This document shows positions 22,512-34,509 of a DNA stretch of 64,000 nucleotides, in pieces (position 1 is the stretch's first letter; each line of letters starts with the position of its first letter). This DNA comes from Buxus sempervirens (taxonomy: Eukaryota; Streptophyta; Magnoliopsida; Buxales; Buxaceae): positions 33,056,036-33,120,035 of the forward strand of contig OX387194.1 in NCBI GenBank assembly GCA_947561395.2. The letters run 5' to 3'. The notes under the pieces were generated by a model that was given only the letters and a program-made list of their open reading frames with translations, made no database searches and was not told where the DNA came from. A program made the translations under genes and the position numbers.

Positions 22512-25500
22512 TGTGCGCACCCGATTTCGGTCGCACGACGAGGTGCACGCAAAACGATGCGTGCCTCGGGATTGTTTGGAGTCGCCACTGCCTGATGGGG
22601 TGCAGGCAGACACCTGGGTGCCTAAGTTCTTCTACTAAGGCTTGGTCTGCGGCTTGAGATTCTAAGTAGGTTCTCGGTTGCGGTCTGGGGAAGTCCGTAG
22701 ACACCCCAGTCCACCTCGTCAAGTGACGGGTCCCATAAGTTTCCTTGGTTTGAGTCAACTTTGGTCTCTCACTTATCCGATGCCTAATCCGGCATTCAAT
22801 TTTGGTTAAGTCTGGCGGGACTGCCAAAGTGGTGTGGGTCCCTTTACTTGATTTTATCTTCTTATTATTGAATGAAGTGAGTCTGATTGGGTGGGCCCCG
22901 TTGGAGGGCCCACGGATCCCTTGGTGGGCTTGGTTGAGCCCACGTGTCCCTTGGTGGGCCTCAGTCTAAACCTGAGAGGCCCTTTGGGCTTCGGTTTAAG
23001 TAAATTGAATTTACTTAAATTCCAATTTGATTTATTTAAGTGAGTTCTATACACAAGTGAGCCGGGACTGTTTATGGGCCCTTGAGTGGGCCACATAATT
23101 GGCTGTCAAGTGGTTTGAGTTATCTTTGATTAACCTTTGCCAAAATGGGCCAAGCATTGCGCTTGGGGCCCTTTACCTGGGCTTGGGCTTGAAAGCCCAA
23201 GACTTCTTGAGTTAGGGTTTTGACACCCTAACCTTGGTTTAATGGGCTTAGTGGGCCCGACAGGCCCTGCCCGTGGTCTCGGCCAAATCACAACCTACTT
23301 TAAGCATGCATGGCCCAAATAGGGCTTGGGTGGGCCTCAAATGGTCTGGCCTACTCAAATCTCTCATTTATCTTAGTTAAGCATGAATGGGTTGGTCGGG
23401 CTTGGTGGGCCCCGTTGGAAGGCCCACCAGAAATCAATTTGGACCGAGTCGGTCCATGGCCCATTTTGGGTTTCCGGGTGACCCGGAAACCCTTCTGGTT
23501 CACTCAGATTGATCAAACACACCAAAAAGCAGCACAAGATCAGAAAATTAGCAAAAATGCAATCTGGCAGTGTAGCCGGCCTAAGATGCCGATTACACAT
23601 AAGGCTCAGTGTATCCGGCATCTGTTGCCGGATACACACATGACTTAGTGTATCCGGCATTTGTTGCTAGCTACACACATGACTCTGTTGATCCGGCTTG
23701 AGTTGCCGGATCACCATACAGAGTCTACTTTTTTGGATTTTTTCAATGGGGTTGGTTTCTTGGGTCTCCTAGGATGTTCTGGGGGTCGTGTGGGCCCCTG
23801 TGTGGGCCCAAAGTGGTTCCAAAATAGAGAAGAATGAGCTTCTCTTTAGGGAAAACTAAGAGGATGGGAGGAGGTTAGGGATTTGCCTCCTCTCTCTAAA
23901 CCAAATCAACACACAAACAAGGACTCAAGTGTCCCTGTTTTGGCTCCCTTCCTTCTTCTAAAAACCCACCATTACTTTACATAGAAAAAGCAAAACGAGG
24001 CATCCATAAGCATGTTCAAGTCACAACCAAACTGAAGAACAAGATAGGCCATTAAGAGTTAAAAAAAAAAAAGCAAGTTCTCCGTGCATGCAAATCATAT
24101 TAAGCAGTAGCACATGTATGGTACCTAGATATGCTTCTAATGAATGAACAAGTAAGCATGCTTACAAAGTCGGCACAAGGCCGAATGGGCTGTTTTTTCA
24201 TGACCCAAAATAATGACTAACAAGGCAAAATCATGATCAACACATACAAAACAGCAAATAAGATGGGATACTCACATGATCCTAAAGAGGGCAAAACATA
24301 TATTTTAAACAATAATCAATCCGTGACTGCGTACGACAACAACTAGGCCTTATGTGAATAAACAAATAGAGGATACACTTAGCATGCATCAGGTGATATA
24401 TTCATCATCCTACCCACATACATCACCCATTCATCCTAAAAAGGAAGCACTTGAAGAAGGGAAGAGGGGGGTTACTCGTGGGGTACATTAGACGATTAAT
24501 CAAGAGGGAATATGCTCCCTTCTAAACTAAAGGAAAGCACACCCAACAGCCGTGAAAATAAAACAAGAACACATACAAGACATTTCAAAAAAGAAACCGA
24601 TCGAGAGCATGGGAGGAACAATACTTATGAAACATCATGAAATGCCTCCATTTTCACATATGTAGTGTAAAAGGGAACAAGGAACGATACCTTGGGGTGG
24701 AAGACCCTTCTTGTTGTGCGTAGAGGTCCTCTTGAAGCCAACCGAAGTGCTGGAGCAGCACCTTCACACACCAAGAGCACCACCTTCACCTTCCTCTAAG
24801 GCTCAAGTGAAGGAGAAGAAGATCAAGAAGAGGTTAGATGGTTTCTAGGTGGTCTCCTTGGGACTAGGGAGCAAGGAGAGGTGGAGGAGCATGGGGGAGA
24901 GAGAATGGAGCTCATGAGAGAGTTGAGAGAGCTCCCAAAAAAATCAATCGATCACTTGTTTGTGCTAGGGTTTTCTTTTTATAAGGAATGACAAAAATTC
25001 AATTATTTCCCTACTTTATCACCAAAACCCTACCCCTTTTCCATTCATGCCCCTTTTTTAAGAAAACTAATGATTGCATTCTTTTCTTAGCCTCCAAGTA
25101 AACTTGGAGGCTAAGTTTGCTTGGACGTGAAGAATTCGGCCAACCATTTATTATTTTTTTATTTTTATTTTTTCTTTATGTACTTAATTCATTTGCCTTT
25201 TTTTATTATTATTTTATTAAGATCTTTGTTTTATGCATCTTTTAATTTTCTTTTCTTTTTCTTTTACTTTAAATACTTTAATTAGATTTTTTGCAAAAAT
25301 ATTATTTTTTAATTCAAAACTTTTCATTTTGCTGCTCTTTCTTCACTGTTTGCCACGTGTGCAGATTTTTCAGAAACTTTAACCGCCCACAACTCGCTCG
25401 TCTGATATCCGATTTTGGCAAACTTAGTGGCGTTGGAATTAGTGCGAGATTCCCTATCCACTGAATTTCAGTTTAGCAGCAAACTCGAGTTTTTTAGTAG

Positions 25501-25881
25501 AAGCGCCGGGCCGCGTCCGGGAGCCGATTTTGCTCATATTTCCTTATCCGGGACTCCGATTCCAGCAAACTCAGTTGCGTTGGAATCGTGTCGAGATGCT
25601 CTTTCTGTTGGTATCAAATGAGGTAGCTGATCTGGGGTTTAGCAGAAAGTCAATTTCTGATTTTCTCAGATTTGACCAGCCCATAACTTCTTCATCTGGA
25701 CTCCGATTTGAGCAAACTCTGTTCCATTAGAATCATATCGGAATCCTCTTTCCAATGGTAGGAAGCATGGTGACTGATTTGCACCGGATAAAAAGTCAAC
25801 TTTTTAACTTTCTCAAGTTTGACTTTTCAATTAAAATTTCATTTTCTGCATTTTGGGAGGTGCAAAAATGAGGTGCTTACA
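22512..25881 (+). mobile_element. Solo LTR of the TGTGCGCACC family
   Basis: The 3370-bp unit begins TGTGCGCACC, ends GTGCTTACA and is flanked by the 5-bp duplication AGTCC (22507-22511 and 25882-25886). It has no internal coding region, so it is the product of recombination between two LTRs. It is GGGCCC/GGCCCAC-rich in its first 1.3 kb. It carries four CCGG-N9-CCGG palindromes at 39-bp spacing (23575-23715). Related LTRs lie at 49395-50345 (reverse), 59248 and 62692. Confidence 0.92.
23575..23715. promoter_or_regulatory. CCGG-N9-CCGG palindrome array in the solo LTR
   Basis: Four units sit at exact 39-bp spacing (17-bp site plus 22-bp linker), e.g. CCGGCATCTGTTGCCGG. Units one and three have one decayed half (CCGA, CTAG). 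Confidence 0.85.
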
Positions 25882-27168
25882 AGTCCCTTTACCCTTTTAT
25901 TTTTCTGTCTTCAATTCTAGAAGTAATAGGATCTTCTCCATTGCTGTAGAATAAGGCCATCTTTTTTATCTTGTATTACCAAACTTGTCTCTAAGTACCT
26001 CAAGAGTCTCTCTAGCCGTAAAACGTGAAGAGAGAGTTAGGGGAAAAGAGAACAGGTGGATCCCTAGAATAGAACCCCATATCTGTTTTTTCCTTTTTTC
26101 TAGAATAAAGCCTTTGATTGTGTTTGTGTAACCAAACCTATCTCCAAGTACCTCAAGAGTCTCTCTAGCCGTAAAACGTGAAGAGAGAGCTAGGGGAAAC
26201 GAGAACAGGTGGATCCGTAGGGTAGACCCGCATGTGCTCAAATTTGTGAGATATGGCTGCTTTTGATATCATGATCATGTTTTAATGGTTTTTATTTTAT
26301 ATCTGAATGAATCATGTGAATCTATGATATTTATAGCATGAGATCCCCTCTTTTTTATAAAATTTGGATTTTTCACCACTTTTGCACCTACAGCACTGTT
26401 TTCGTGATTTTTGTGATTTTAGGCTAAGATCTTGGATCTATCATGATCAATATGGTAGATCTGAATCTAAAAGCCTGAAAGTAAATTCTAGGGTTTCATG
26501 ATATGGTCTTTGAGTCGTTTTTCACTTTTGAGAGAAGACCCTACGGTCTCAGTTCTCCCCTTTTGATGTTCTTCATCAACGTGGGTATTTTTGGTTTTGA
26601 TTTCTTGATTTAATGTGAAATTTGGGCTATATCTATGTCCTGGACTATTCAAGTTCAATTTTGAAATATTGTATAAAAATCATATTTTTCTAGATTTCTA
26701 GAATTTGACTTGAAGCCAGATTTTTGGATTTTTCACTTTAAATTGATTTTATTTGATTTTATCTCAATTTTTTTTTGATCATGAAACCCTAGGAATGGTA
26801 TGATCATATTTGAAAGTTCTGGATCAATCAGACTATTCATATGAAAAAACCATACAATTTTGTCTTTTTTGTGATTTTTATAGCAAGCTTTTTCCTTTAT
26901 TTTTAACATGAACAAATACCTGGCAACCACCTTGTGTGGATGAATAGGGGTGCCTAACACCTTCCCCTGTTCATAACCTAATCCCCTTACCCATCTCTGG
27001 TTGTTTTTTTAGGAGGGATATTTTTACCCTAAAATTTTCCTTTTGAGCTTATTTGATATTTTGGTGTCCATTCACACCTAAATTGAATGGTGGCGACTCT
27101 GTGTTTTTAATTAATCCCGCGTGATGATTTAGGAAGTCATTAGATTGATTTTTCCCATATCTCACAAC

Positions 27169-27187
27169 TGGCGACTCTGCTGGAGAC
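27169..27187 (+). other. Primer binding site of element A
   Basis: TGGCGACTCTGCTGGAGAC begins two bases after the LTR. A TGGCGACTC... primer site, attributed to tRNA-Arg, is characteristic of Ogre-type elements. A second TGGCGACTCTG lies inside the LTR end at 27092-27102. Confidence 0.85.
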
Positions 27188-28400
27188 TTGTGGATTTAAG
27201 CCTTTTGGTTTTTGTTCATGTTTTTGATATTTTTGGATTTGCTTGCTATTTTTAGCATTGTCTTTGTTTTGCTTGCTATTTGGGGTTCTTAAGCATGTTT
27301 GGTATGTTCTAAATATGAATTATTGCTTAAGAGTTCATGGGGGTAGAAACCTGCTTAATTTTGATTTATAGGATTGTTTCTAGAAACATGCGTAGGGGAG
27401 GTCCGTTTCCTGAACTATGCTGATTTCTTGTTATATTTTTATAATAGCATGTTTTAATTTTCAGCATGATCTCCATGATGTGTTTTTGGGTTGTATAGCA
27501 TGATCATATGTTTGTATGATTGGATGATTTTTATGAGCATGATTTAGGCGCTATAGGATTGCTTTATTTACTTGTTTACTTTAAATATGCTTTCCTATTA
27601 TGCCTTAGTTTGTTTATGCATGGCTGCGAAAAGAGTGGCAAGGGTTTGGGACGTTGTGGATGCACCCTATTTTTACAATGCACTGTGCACATTTTATTTT
27701 TTTACACAGCCTACCCTTAACCTATAGGAAGTTGAACCCGAATGTGTGTAGCTTGGCGCAACGATGTCGATACTTCGGAAAGCGAAAGTGAAAACATTCA
27801 CCTTAGAACTTTGAGCCAATGATGTGATGATAATGTGGATCTGGGATTCTGGTCATCACTAGGCTTGAGTGCTAAGTTGCCATTAGGCCAAAACCCAAAA
27901 CCCCTACGCTTGAAGGTGGAATTACACGTTTTTTGCTAAAGTACACAATTACGTGGGTATATGGGTTTGTAATTGTGGGAAGGCCGTTTGCATGGCTACA
28001 AACCAGGGCATAATGTAGATGCCATATTGAAGGTAAACAAGGTAACAAGGTAAACTTAATTTGTGCATTATTTTCATGTCATAGGGGTGTCATGGTGCCC
28101 ATTGGTTCGGGATAAAATTGGTCCCGAAATATGCAGGTTTCCTAAAATTGGTGTAGCCCATTGGAAGAGTCTCGAACTCTGTTTAGAATCAATCCTACCC
28201 AACGTTTGTACAAGAGGCAACAAAAGGGTACCAAAGTATGGTATGGTGTCGATTTGGAGGGAACATGTGCCCTCCTAAACATGTATTTGTTTTGCAAATA
28301 TGTCAAAGCCCACTTCGGGGCAGTTTAGAGGCCTAGCATGGGTGAACCGTATGTTTGGATGAGCAATCAAAGTGATCAAACCATGAAAAAACTGAAGAAA
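27188..28400 (+). other. Leader of element A, first part
   Basis: About 1.2 kb without a recognisable frame. Long untranslated leaders are usual in this lineage. Element B lacks the region, so no comparison is possible. Confidence 0.6.
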
Positions 28401-28412
28401 CATAAAGCAGCT

Positions 28413-28551
28413 CCGTAGTTATAATACGGGCTGGGCTCGCCCGTAGTAAACATACGGTCTGGGCTCGCCCGTATTAATCATACGGTCACGGCCTGCTCGT
28501 AATTTAAATACGGGCACAACCGGACCGTACTGTGTATACGGGCTTAGCGGA
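28413..28551. promoter_or_regulatory. CCGT-N9-ACGG array in the leader of element A
   Basis: Five units at exact 28-bp spacing; nine of ten half-sites are intact (one CCGT is TCGT). It lies about 1.1 kb upstream of the gag frame, between LTR and coding region, where no promoter is expected from the classical model. Confidence 0.88.
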
Positions 28552-28645
28552 GAATTCAATTTTAATCAGTTTTCTCAACTAGATTCTGTTCCTTTAACTT
28601 TAAATGATGAAAGAGAGATGAGTTTGAATGAAATGCTTCAAAAAA

Positions 28646-29425
28646 AAATCTTTGGGCCTTTGAAAGCCTTTGAATTTCAGATCTTTTTCAAAAATATCCT
28701 TGGGCCTCTGAAAGCCTTTGAATTTCAGACTTTTTCTAAAAGCATCCCTGGGCCTCTGAAAGCCTTTGAATCAGACTTTTTCAAAAAATCCTTGGGCCTC
28801 TGAAAGCCTTTGAATTTCAGAATTTAACCTTTTGGGCCTCTGAAAGCCTTTGAATTTCAGACTTTTTCCAAAAAACCCTTGGGCCTCTAGAAGCCTTTGA
28901 ATTTCAGAATTTGACCTTGGGCCTCTGGAAGCCTTTGAATTTCAGAATTTAACCTTTTGGGCCTCTGAAAGCCTTTGAATTTCAGAATTTAACCTTGGGC
29001 CTCTGGAAGCCTTTGAATTTCAGACTTTAACCCTTTGGGCCTCTGGAAGCCTTTGAATTTCAGACTTTAACCTTTTGGGCCTCTGAAAGCCTTTGAATTT
29101 CAGACTTTAACCCTTTGGGACTCTGGAAGCCCTTGAATTTCAGATTTTAACCTTTTGGGCCTCTGAAAGCCTTTAAATTTCAGAATTTAACCTTTTGGAC
29201 CTCTGAAAGCCTTTGAATTTCAGACTTTTTCTAAAAGCACCCCTGGGCCTCTGAAAGCCTTTGAATTTCAGACTTTTCCTAAAAATACCCCTGGGCCTCT
29301 GAAAGCCCTTGAATTTCAGACTTTTTCTAAAAATACCCCTAGGCCTCTGAAAGCCTTTGAATTTCAGACTTTTTCCAAAAATACTCCTGGGCCTCTGAAA
29401 GCCTTTGAATTTCAGATCTTTTTCT
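28646..29425 (+). repeat. Leader minisatellite of element A
   Basis: About 18 imperfect copies contain the core GGGCCTCTGAAAGCCTTTGA, with spacers of two kinds (short AATTTAACCTT-type and longer TTTTTCTAAAAATACCC-type). Unit length varies from about 39 to 55 bp. The array ends just before the gag acceptor-like site. Confidence 0.93.
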
Positions 29426-29566
29426 CTTATGGGACCCGTTGGAAGCCCTAGAATATTCCAACAATTCTAAAAAAAAAAGTAAAGAAGAAGCAAATAAAAA
29501 AACTAATCCAAACATTTGTTCACCCAGCTAATACATAGGCATTCCTAGGTAGGTGAAGGAGATTAA

Positions 29567-31719
29567 ATGGGCATTAATATATTTTGTTTATTTTTTCCAG
29601 GTACCAATACACTTGCAATCATAGCTCCTGTAACCAGATCAAGAGCTCGCACCATGAATCCCATTGAGAATGAAGCTGATGCTCCTCATCCTGATGTTGC
29701 CCTGCTCCAAGAACAAGTAGCAGGACTAGCCCGGATGCTAGAGAACATACTATCTGTGCAAGCCCAACAAGTGCAGGCCCAAAATCAAGCATCCACTTCC
29801 AACCCTGGACCTCCACCCCAAATCAATATTCCACCTCCAGTTCAACCAATTCCTGAACCTATCTATGAACCCACCCCTGAACCTATACTGATTAGGGATG
29901 AGATAGTTGAGTCAGACAAGGCTAAGGAAAAGGAAAAAAAAGGGAAGAGGTCGAAAGGAAGTTCCTGCATAAACTAGAAATGATCCAGGATGAACTAAGA
30001 GAAGTAAAAGGGGTAAGCAACTTCGGGGGCACCAACTTTGAAGACTTATGCCTGTACCCCAAAATTAACCTGCCGACTAAGTTTAAGTGCCCAAACCTAG
30101 ACAAGTATGATGGCACAGGCTGCCCCATGAGCCACCTGAAGTTATACTGTGGTGCCCTATGCCAGTTTGGGCGGGATGAAGGTGTATTCATCCAGCTTTT
30201 CCAAAGGAGCCTGACTAGAACTGCATTGAGATGGTTCGCTACTCTAGACCATGGAAAGATCAGAAGATGGAAGGACCTAGCAGATGCCTTCCTGGCTCAA
30301 TACCGGTTCAATTCAGAGATCGTGCCAGACAGGTACGACGTAATGAGAATGAGCAAAGGAAGGGATGAGACTGTAAGGCAGTATGCCAAGAGGTGGAGGG
30401 AGACTGCCTCTCAAGTCAGGCTACCTATGCTAGAGCAGGAAATGATTTCCACCTTCATCAGCACATTGGGCCAACCCTTCTACAGCCATTTGGTGGGTTA
30501 GACCACCACAAATTTTGCTGCCTTGGTTCAAGTGGCTGACCGAATAGAAGACAGGATCAGGCCAGGTAAGATAATTGACCACTCTGTCATGGTTAGTCAG
30601 CAAGACCCTAATCTGAAGAAAGGAAGTGGGATAAAGAAGAATGGGAACAAGAAAGAAGGGGAGCTGAACATGGTATAGCCACCATCTGGCCCTAACAAGC
30701 CCATACAAATCAACACATCCGCTCACTTTCCTACTCCATCTGCTCCATCTACCCAGGCCCCCATGAGGGTTAATGTTCCAGCAGCACCTTCAGACCAAAA
30801 AAGGGTTTTTACTAAAGAGGAGAAGGATGCCTATTTTGCAGCAAGGAGAAATAGGGTTTTCACCCCTATTCCCATGACTCCTTCTCAATTGCTGCCCACT
30901 TTATTGCAGGCAGGGTATATCACCTTAAGAGAGCCCAATCCGAATGCATCTAAGGGGAGAAATTATGACCCCTCCACCACTTGTGATTTCCATATGGGTG
31001 CACCTGGGCACCCTACTGACAAGTGTTGGCCTTTAAAACATGCTATTCAGGATTTATTAGACCAGAATACCCTGTCTTTCAATACAGGGGCTCCTAATCC
31101 TTCGAGAACCGATATTGGACAAAACCCGCTGCCCCAGCATCACGGGGCAGGCCCATCTAATGTCATAGGAGTTATCTCCTCTGATAAAATAACCTTTGAC
31201 CCATCTCAATTAATTGCTCCTATAGGGACAACGGTCAAAGTTTATTTTGACAGAAGAAATGAAGACAAAGAAGTAAATGTGATTTCAAAAGGGAATGATA
31301 GTGCTGCAAAGAACATTAGCTCATCTTTGGACCCGGTCTCATCTCTCATGGCCCAAATGAACATTGCAAAACCGCCTTTGGTCATTAATTGCAGTCCATC
31401 CACCTTTACTCCACCCATTCAATCTAAACCACCCTTGGTCATAAACTGTGACCCTCTTAGTGCATCAGTCACTTCTACAACCCCTCAATCAAAACAACTT
31501 CCACCATTGGTTGTTAATGTTCCCCTTACTCAGACTTCCACATCCAAGTCCAAACTTCCTCCATTAGTGGTAAATGTCCCTAAGCCTTCCTACTCTGAAT
31601 CGGCTGTACCATGGAACTACAGTGAGACATTTACTACTACATTCCCTGCAGTTGAAAGCAAAGAAGAAGTAAACCTCATGACAAGATCAGGAAAAGGTAT
31701 GGGGGAGGAAGAAAAATAG
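29567..31719 (+). pseudogene. gag: gag region of element A
   Basis: An acceptor-like TTTTTTCCAG (to 29600) precedes PVTRSRARTM, so gag may start at the ATG at 29654 or upstream. The first part has a coiled-coil segment (LQEQVAGLARMLENILSVQ) and a Pro-rich linker. The retrotransposon gag domain follows (YDGTGCPMSHLKLYC, ALRWFATLD, MRMSKGRDETVRQYAKRWRE). A single knuckle-like C/H segment (CDFHMGAPGHPTDKCWPLKH) then leads into a linker. Breaks: a frameshift at a run of A near 29940, and TAG stops at 30499, 30676 and 31717. From 29980 on, everything to the end of pol is in one frame, so the ancestral product was a single polyprotein. Gag would form the particle packaging the RNA. Confidence 0.88.
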
Positions 31720-31725
31720 AAAGAA

Positions 31726-34509
31726 ATGGGAAAAGAAAAGAAGGAAGAAGAAAAAAATAAAGGAAAGGCCAAGGTAGGGGAAGATGCCCCTCAGGTAGTT
31801 GACAGTGATGATGCTGACCTCATTAAGCTCATAAAAAAGAGTGAGTTCAATGTTGTCGAACAGTTAAATAAAGTCCCTGCCCAGATCTCAATTCTGGGAT
31901 TATTGTTGAATTCTGAAAAACATAGGGAATCTCTGTTGAGGGTACTTCAGGGGGCCCATGTGCCCAAAAATATTGAACCAGACCAACTAGGACGGATGGT
32001 TGGGATAATTTTATCCCACAATGTGATAACTTTTTCTGAGACTGAAATCAGTCTAGCAGGGTACCATCATGTAGATCCTTTGCACATAGCTGTGCTCAGT
32101 AAGGGTTGCATGATAGCCCGGGTCTTAATTGATAATGGGTCGGCTCTCAATGTCTGCCCATTAATAACCTTTGTTAAGCTCAATCTGGAGCAAAACAAAA
32201 TCAAACAAAATGGAAGAATCATAAGAGCCTTTGACAGCTCTAAAACACACTCCCTAGGGGAGGTTGAACTGCCGGTCACAATTGGACTGTATATTTTTAA
32301 CATCACATTTGAGGTGATTGATATACTTGCAGCCTTCAACCTACTCCTAGGAAGGCCGTGGATTCACGCAACTAGGGCTATACCATCTACCCTCCACCAA
32401 AGAGTCAAATATATTAGAGGGCAAAAGGTGATTACTGTCCTAGCTGAAAATTTGGTTCCTCCCATGTGGTCCCCTGATGTACCCTTCATAAACATGGAAA
32501 TGACTGCAGACAAGTTGACATTTCACTCTTTTCAGTTTGAAACTGTTAATTTTATACCTGGGGGGTATCAGAAAAAAGAAAGAAAATTGACCTGTGCTGA
32601 GAAGATGGTCAAGAATGTGCTAGAAAAGTACCATTTTCACCCAGGAAAAGGTCTGGGGGTTAACCTACAAAGAAGGCTGGAAACAGTAAAGGTTAAGAAG
32701 ATGGTCCCTAGAGCAGGATTGGGATCCAAGCCAAGGAAGTCGAGAAGACAGGAGCAGACAGAAGACATGAAATTCCCTCACATCAGGGAAACTTTTCCAA
32801 GGCTTTCTCATATGATTCAACTGTCTCCTCCCCAGGATCAGTCCAAACCTTCATACTACAATATCAACCCATTCCAAAAACCCAAGTCCTCAACCGTGCA
32901 ACCATATGTTCCACCTCCACCTCCACAAGCATTGGGTGGGCCTAGGCCACATACAGAACAGAAGCATGATTTCTTTGAGGACGCGGGAGCCTTTTTTGCC
33001 ATGACAGAAGGCAAACAAGAAGAAGTAGCAGAGGAGCTACCTTTTATTGATTGGGCTGCAGTAGAAGTTCCATCTGGAACCAGCCCTACAGAAGAAGCAG
33101 GCGATGCAACTCACCCAGTATTGGTGATTTCAGATGCAGACCCTGAGCTTGAGGAGCAGGCTTGTATCCCTGCTCCAGTTTCTTTTATTCTGAATAATTG
33201 GGAGGAAACTCTCCTTACTTTTGAAGCCACATTTGTTTGGCAAACAAACATGGCTTCCCAAAAAAAAACTCCATTAGTGGAATGCCCTTTTCCTGAAGGT
33301 TTTAATGAGCCTTCGTCTTCAGGGAAAGATTTTGTAGAAGGCTCTCAAAAAACACAAAAAGATTCTTCAATTTTTTCTAGAAAAGATAAATTTTTCAAAA
33401 AGGTCCAAACCATTTATGAACCATATAAGCAAACGGAATTGGATCAGGATGAGTATGACTTCGACCTTGAGCTCGACTTTGACTTAATGGGGGTTGAGGA
33501 AGAGACCGAGGACAAAGAAGACGACGTTCCAAAAGAAATCACATATCAATTAGAGCGTCATGAAAAGGGGGTCCAACCCAATATTGAAGAGACCATATCA
33601 ATAAACCTAGGGACCGAAGATGACCCAAAAATAGTGAAGATTAGGGTATGTCTATCTGAGGTACAGAGGGAAGAAATGATACGATTTTTGGCTGATTATG
33701 AAGATGTATTTGCATGGTCGTATCGGGATATGCCAGGGTTAGACACTGATATGGTTGTGCGCAGGCTACCCATTTTATCAGATGTTAAGCCAGTTAAGCA
33801 GAAACTGAGAAGGTTAAAACCTGAATGGACATTGAAGGTCAAAGATGAAGTGGTCAAGCAATTCCAAGCCGGATTCTTGGCGGTCTCCACATACCCTGAA
33901 TGGCTTGCAAATATAGTACCCGTGCCAAAGAAGGATGGAAAGGTCAGAATGTGCGTAGATTATAGAGATTTGAATAAGGCAAGTCCAAAGGATGATTTTC
34001 CACTTCCACACATCGACATCTTGGTGGACAACACTGCTGTACATAGCCTGTTCTCATTCATGGACGGCTTCTCGGGGTACAATCAAATTAAGATGGCAAA
34101 GGAGGATCAGGAGAAAACGGCTTTCATTACACCTTGGGGTACCTTCCACTACACTGTCATGCCATTTGGGCTTAAGAACGCTGGGGCAACCTACCAAAGG
34201 GCCATGACAGCCTTATTCCATGATATGATCCATAAGGAGATGGAGGTCTATGTGGATGATATGATAGCCAAATCATGTGAAGAAGAAGACCACCTGATCA
34301 ATTTAAAGAAGGTATTTGACTGGCTTAGGAAATACAGTCTAAGGCTTAACCCTGCAAAATGTGTCTTTGGGGCTACATCAGGAAAATTGTTGGGCTTTAT
34401 TGTAAGCAGAAGGGGAATAGAGATCGACCCAGCCAAAGCCAAAGCAATCATTGAAATGCCATCACCTAGAACAGAGAAGGAAGTTCATGGTTTCCTTGGA
34501 AGGATTTAG
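31726..34509 (+). pseudogene. pol: Protease and reverse transcriptase region of element A
   Basis: This 927-codon open stretch is the longest in the window. The protease has LIDNGSALNVC with DNG at residues 136-138 and LLGRPWIH after it. A G-patch-like HPGKGLG (about 305-311), a Pro-rich stretch and an acidic linker (DFDLELDFDLMGVEEETED) follow. The reverse transcriptase has KKDGKVRMCVDYRDLNKAS, FMDGFSGYNQIKMA, PFGLKNAGATYQRAM and the YVDD active site at 842-845. The stretch ends at a TAG (34507-34509) in GFLGRI-YISRF, where element B has a Gln codon. The reading frame continues unchanged beyond it. Confidence 0.93.

Larger units (their letters stand above)
21992..27166 (+). repeat. 5' LTR of element A, interrupted by a solo LTR
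   Basis: The LTR is about 1800 bp without the nested insertion at 22512-25886. A CCGT-N9-ACGG array (22094-22201) lies about 200 bp upstream of the TATA box. Two internal direct repeats of about 75 bp (about 25986-26062 and 26143-26217, TACCTCAAGAGTCTCTCTAG to GGTGGATCC) follow. Confidence 0.93.

Noticed and set aside
22340-23660. Several open frames in the GGGCCC-rich LTR part
   Set aside because: They overlap LTR start, TATA box and solo-LTR sequence, have no domain, and are explained by low stop-codon density in GC-rich DNA.
25966-26241. Repeated peptide frame with SSRFTARETLEVL
   Set aside because: It is the antisense of the two LTR direct repeats, present in all three LTRs at a non-coding position.
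28413-28551. CRISPR-like array (28-bp period)
   Set aside because: The repeated part is a short palindrome with a degenerate spacer inside, not identical repeats with unique spacers. The context is a plant retrotransposon.
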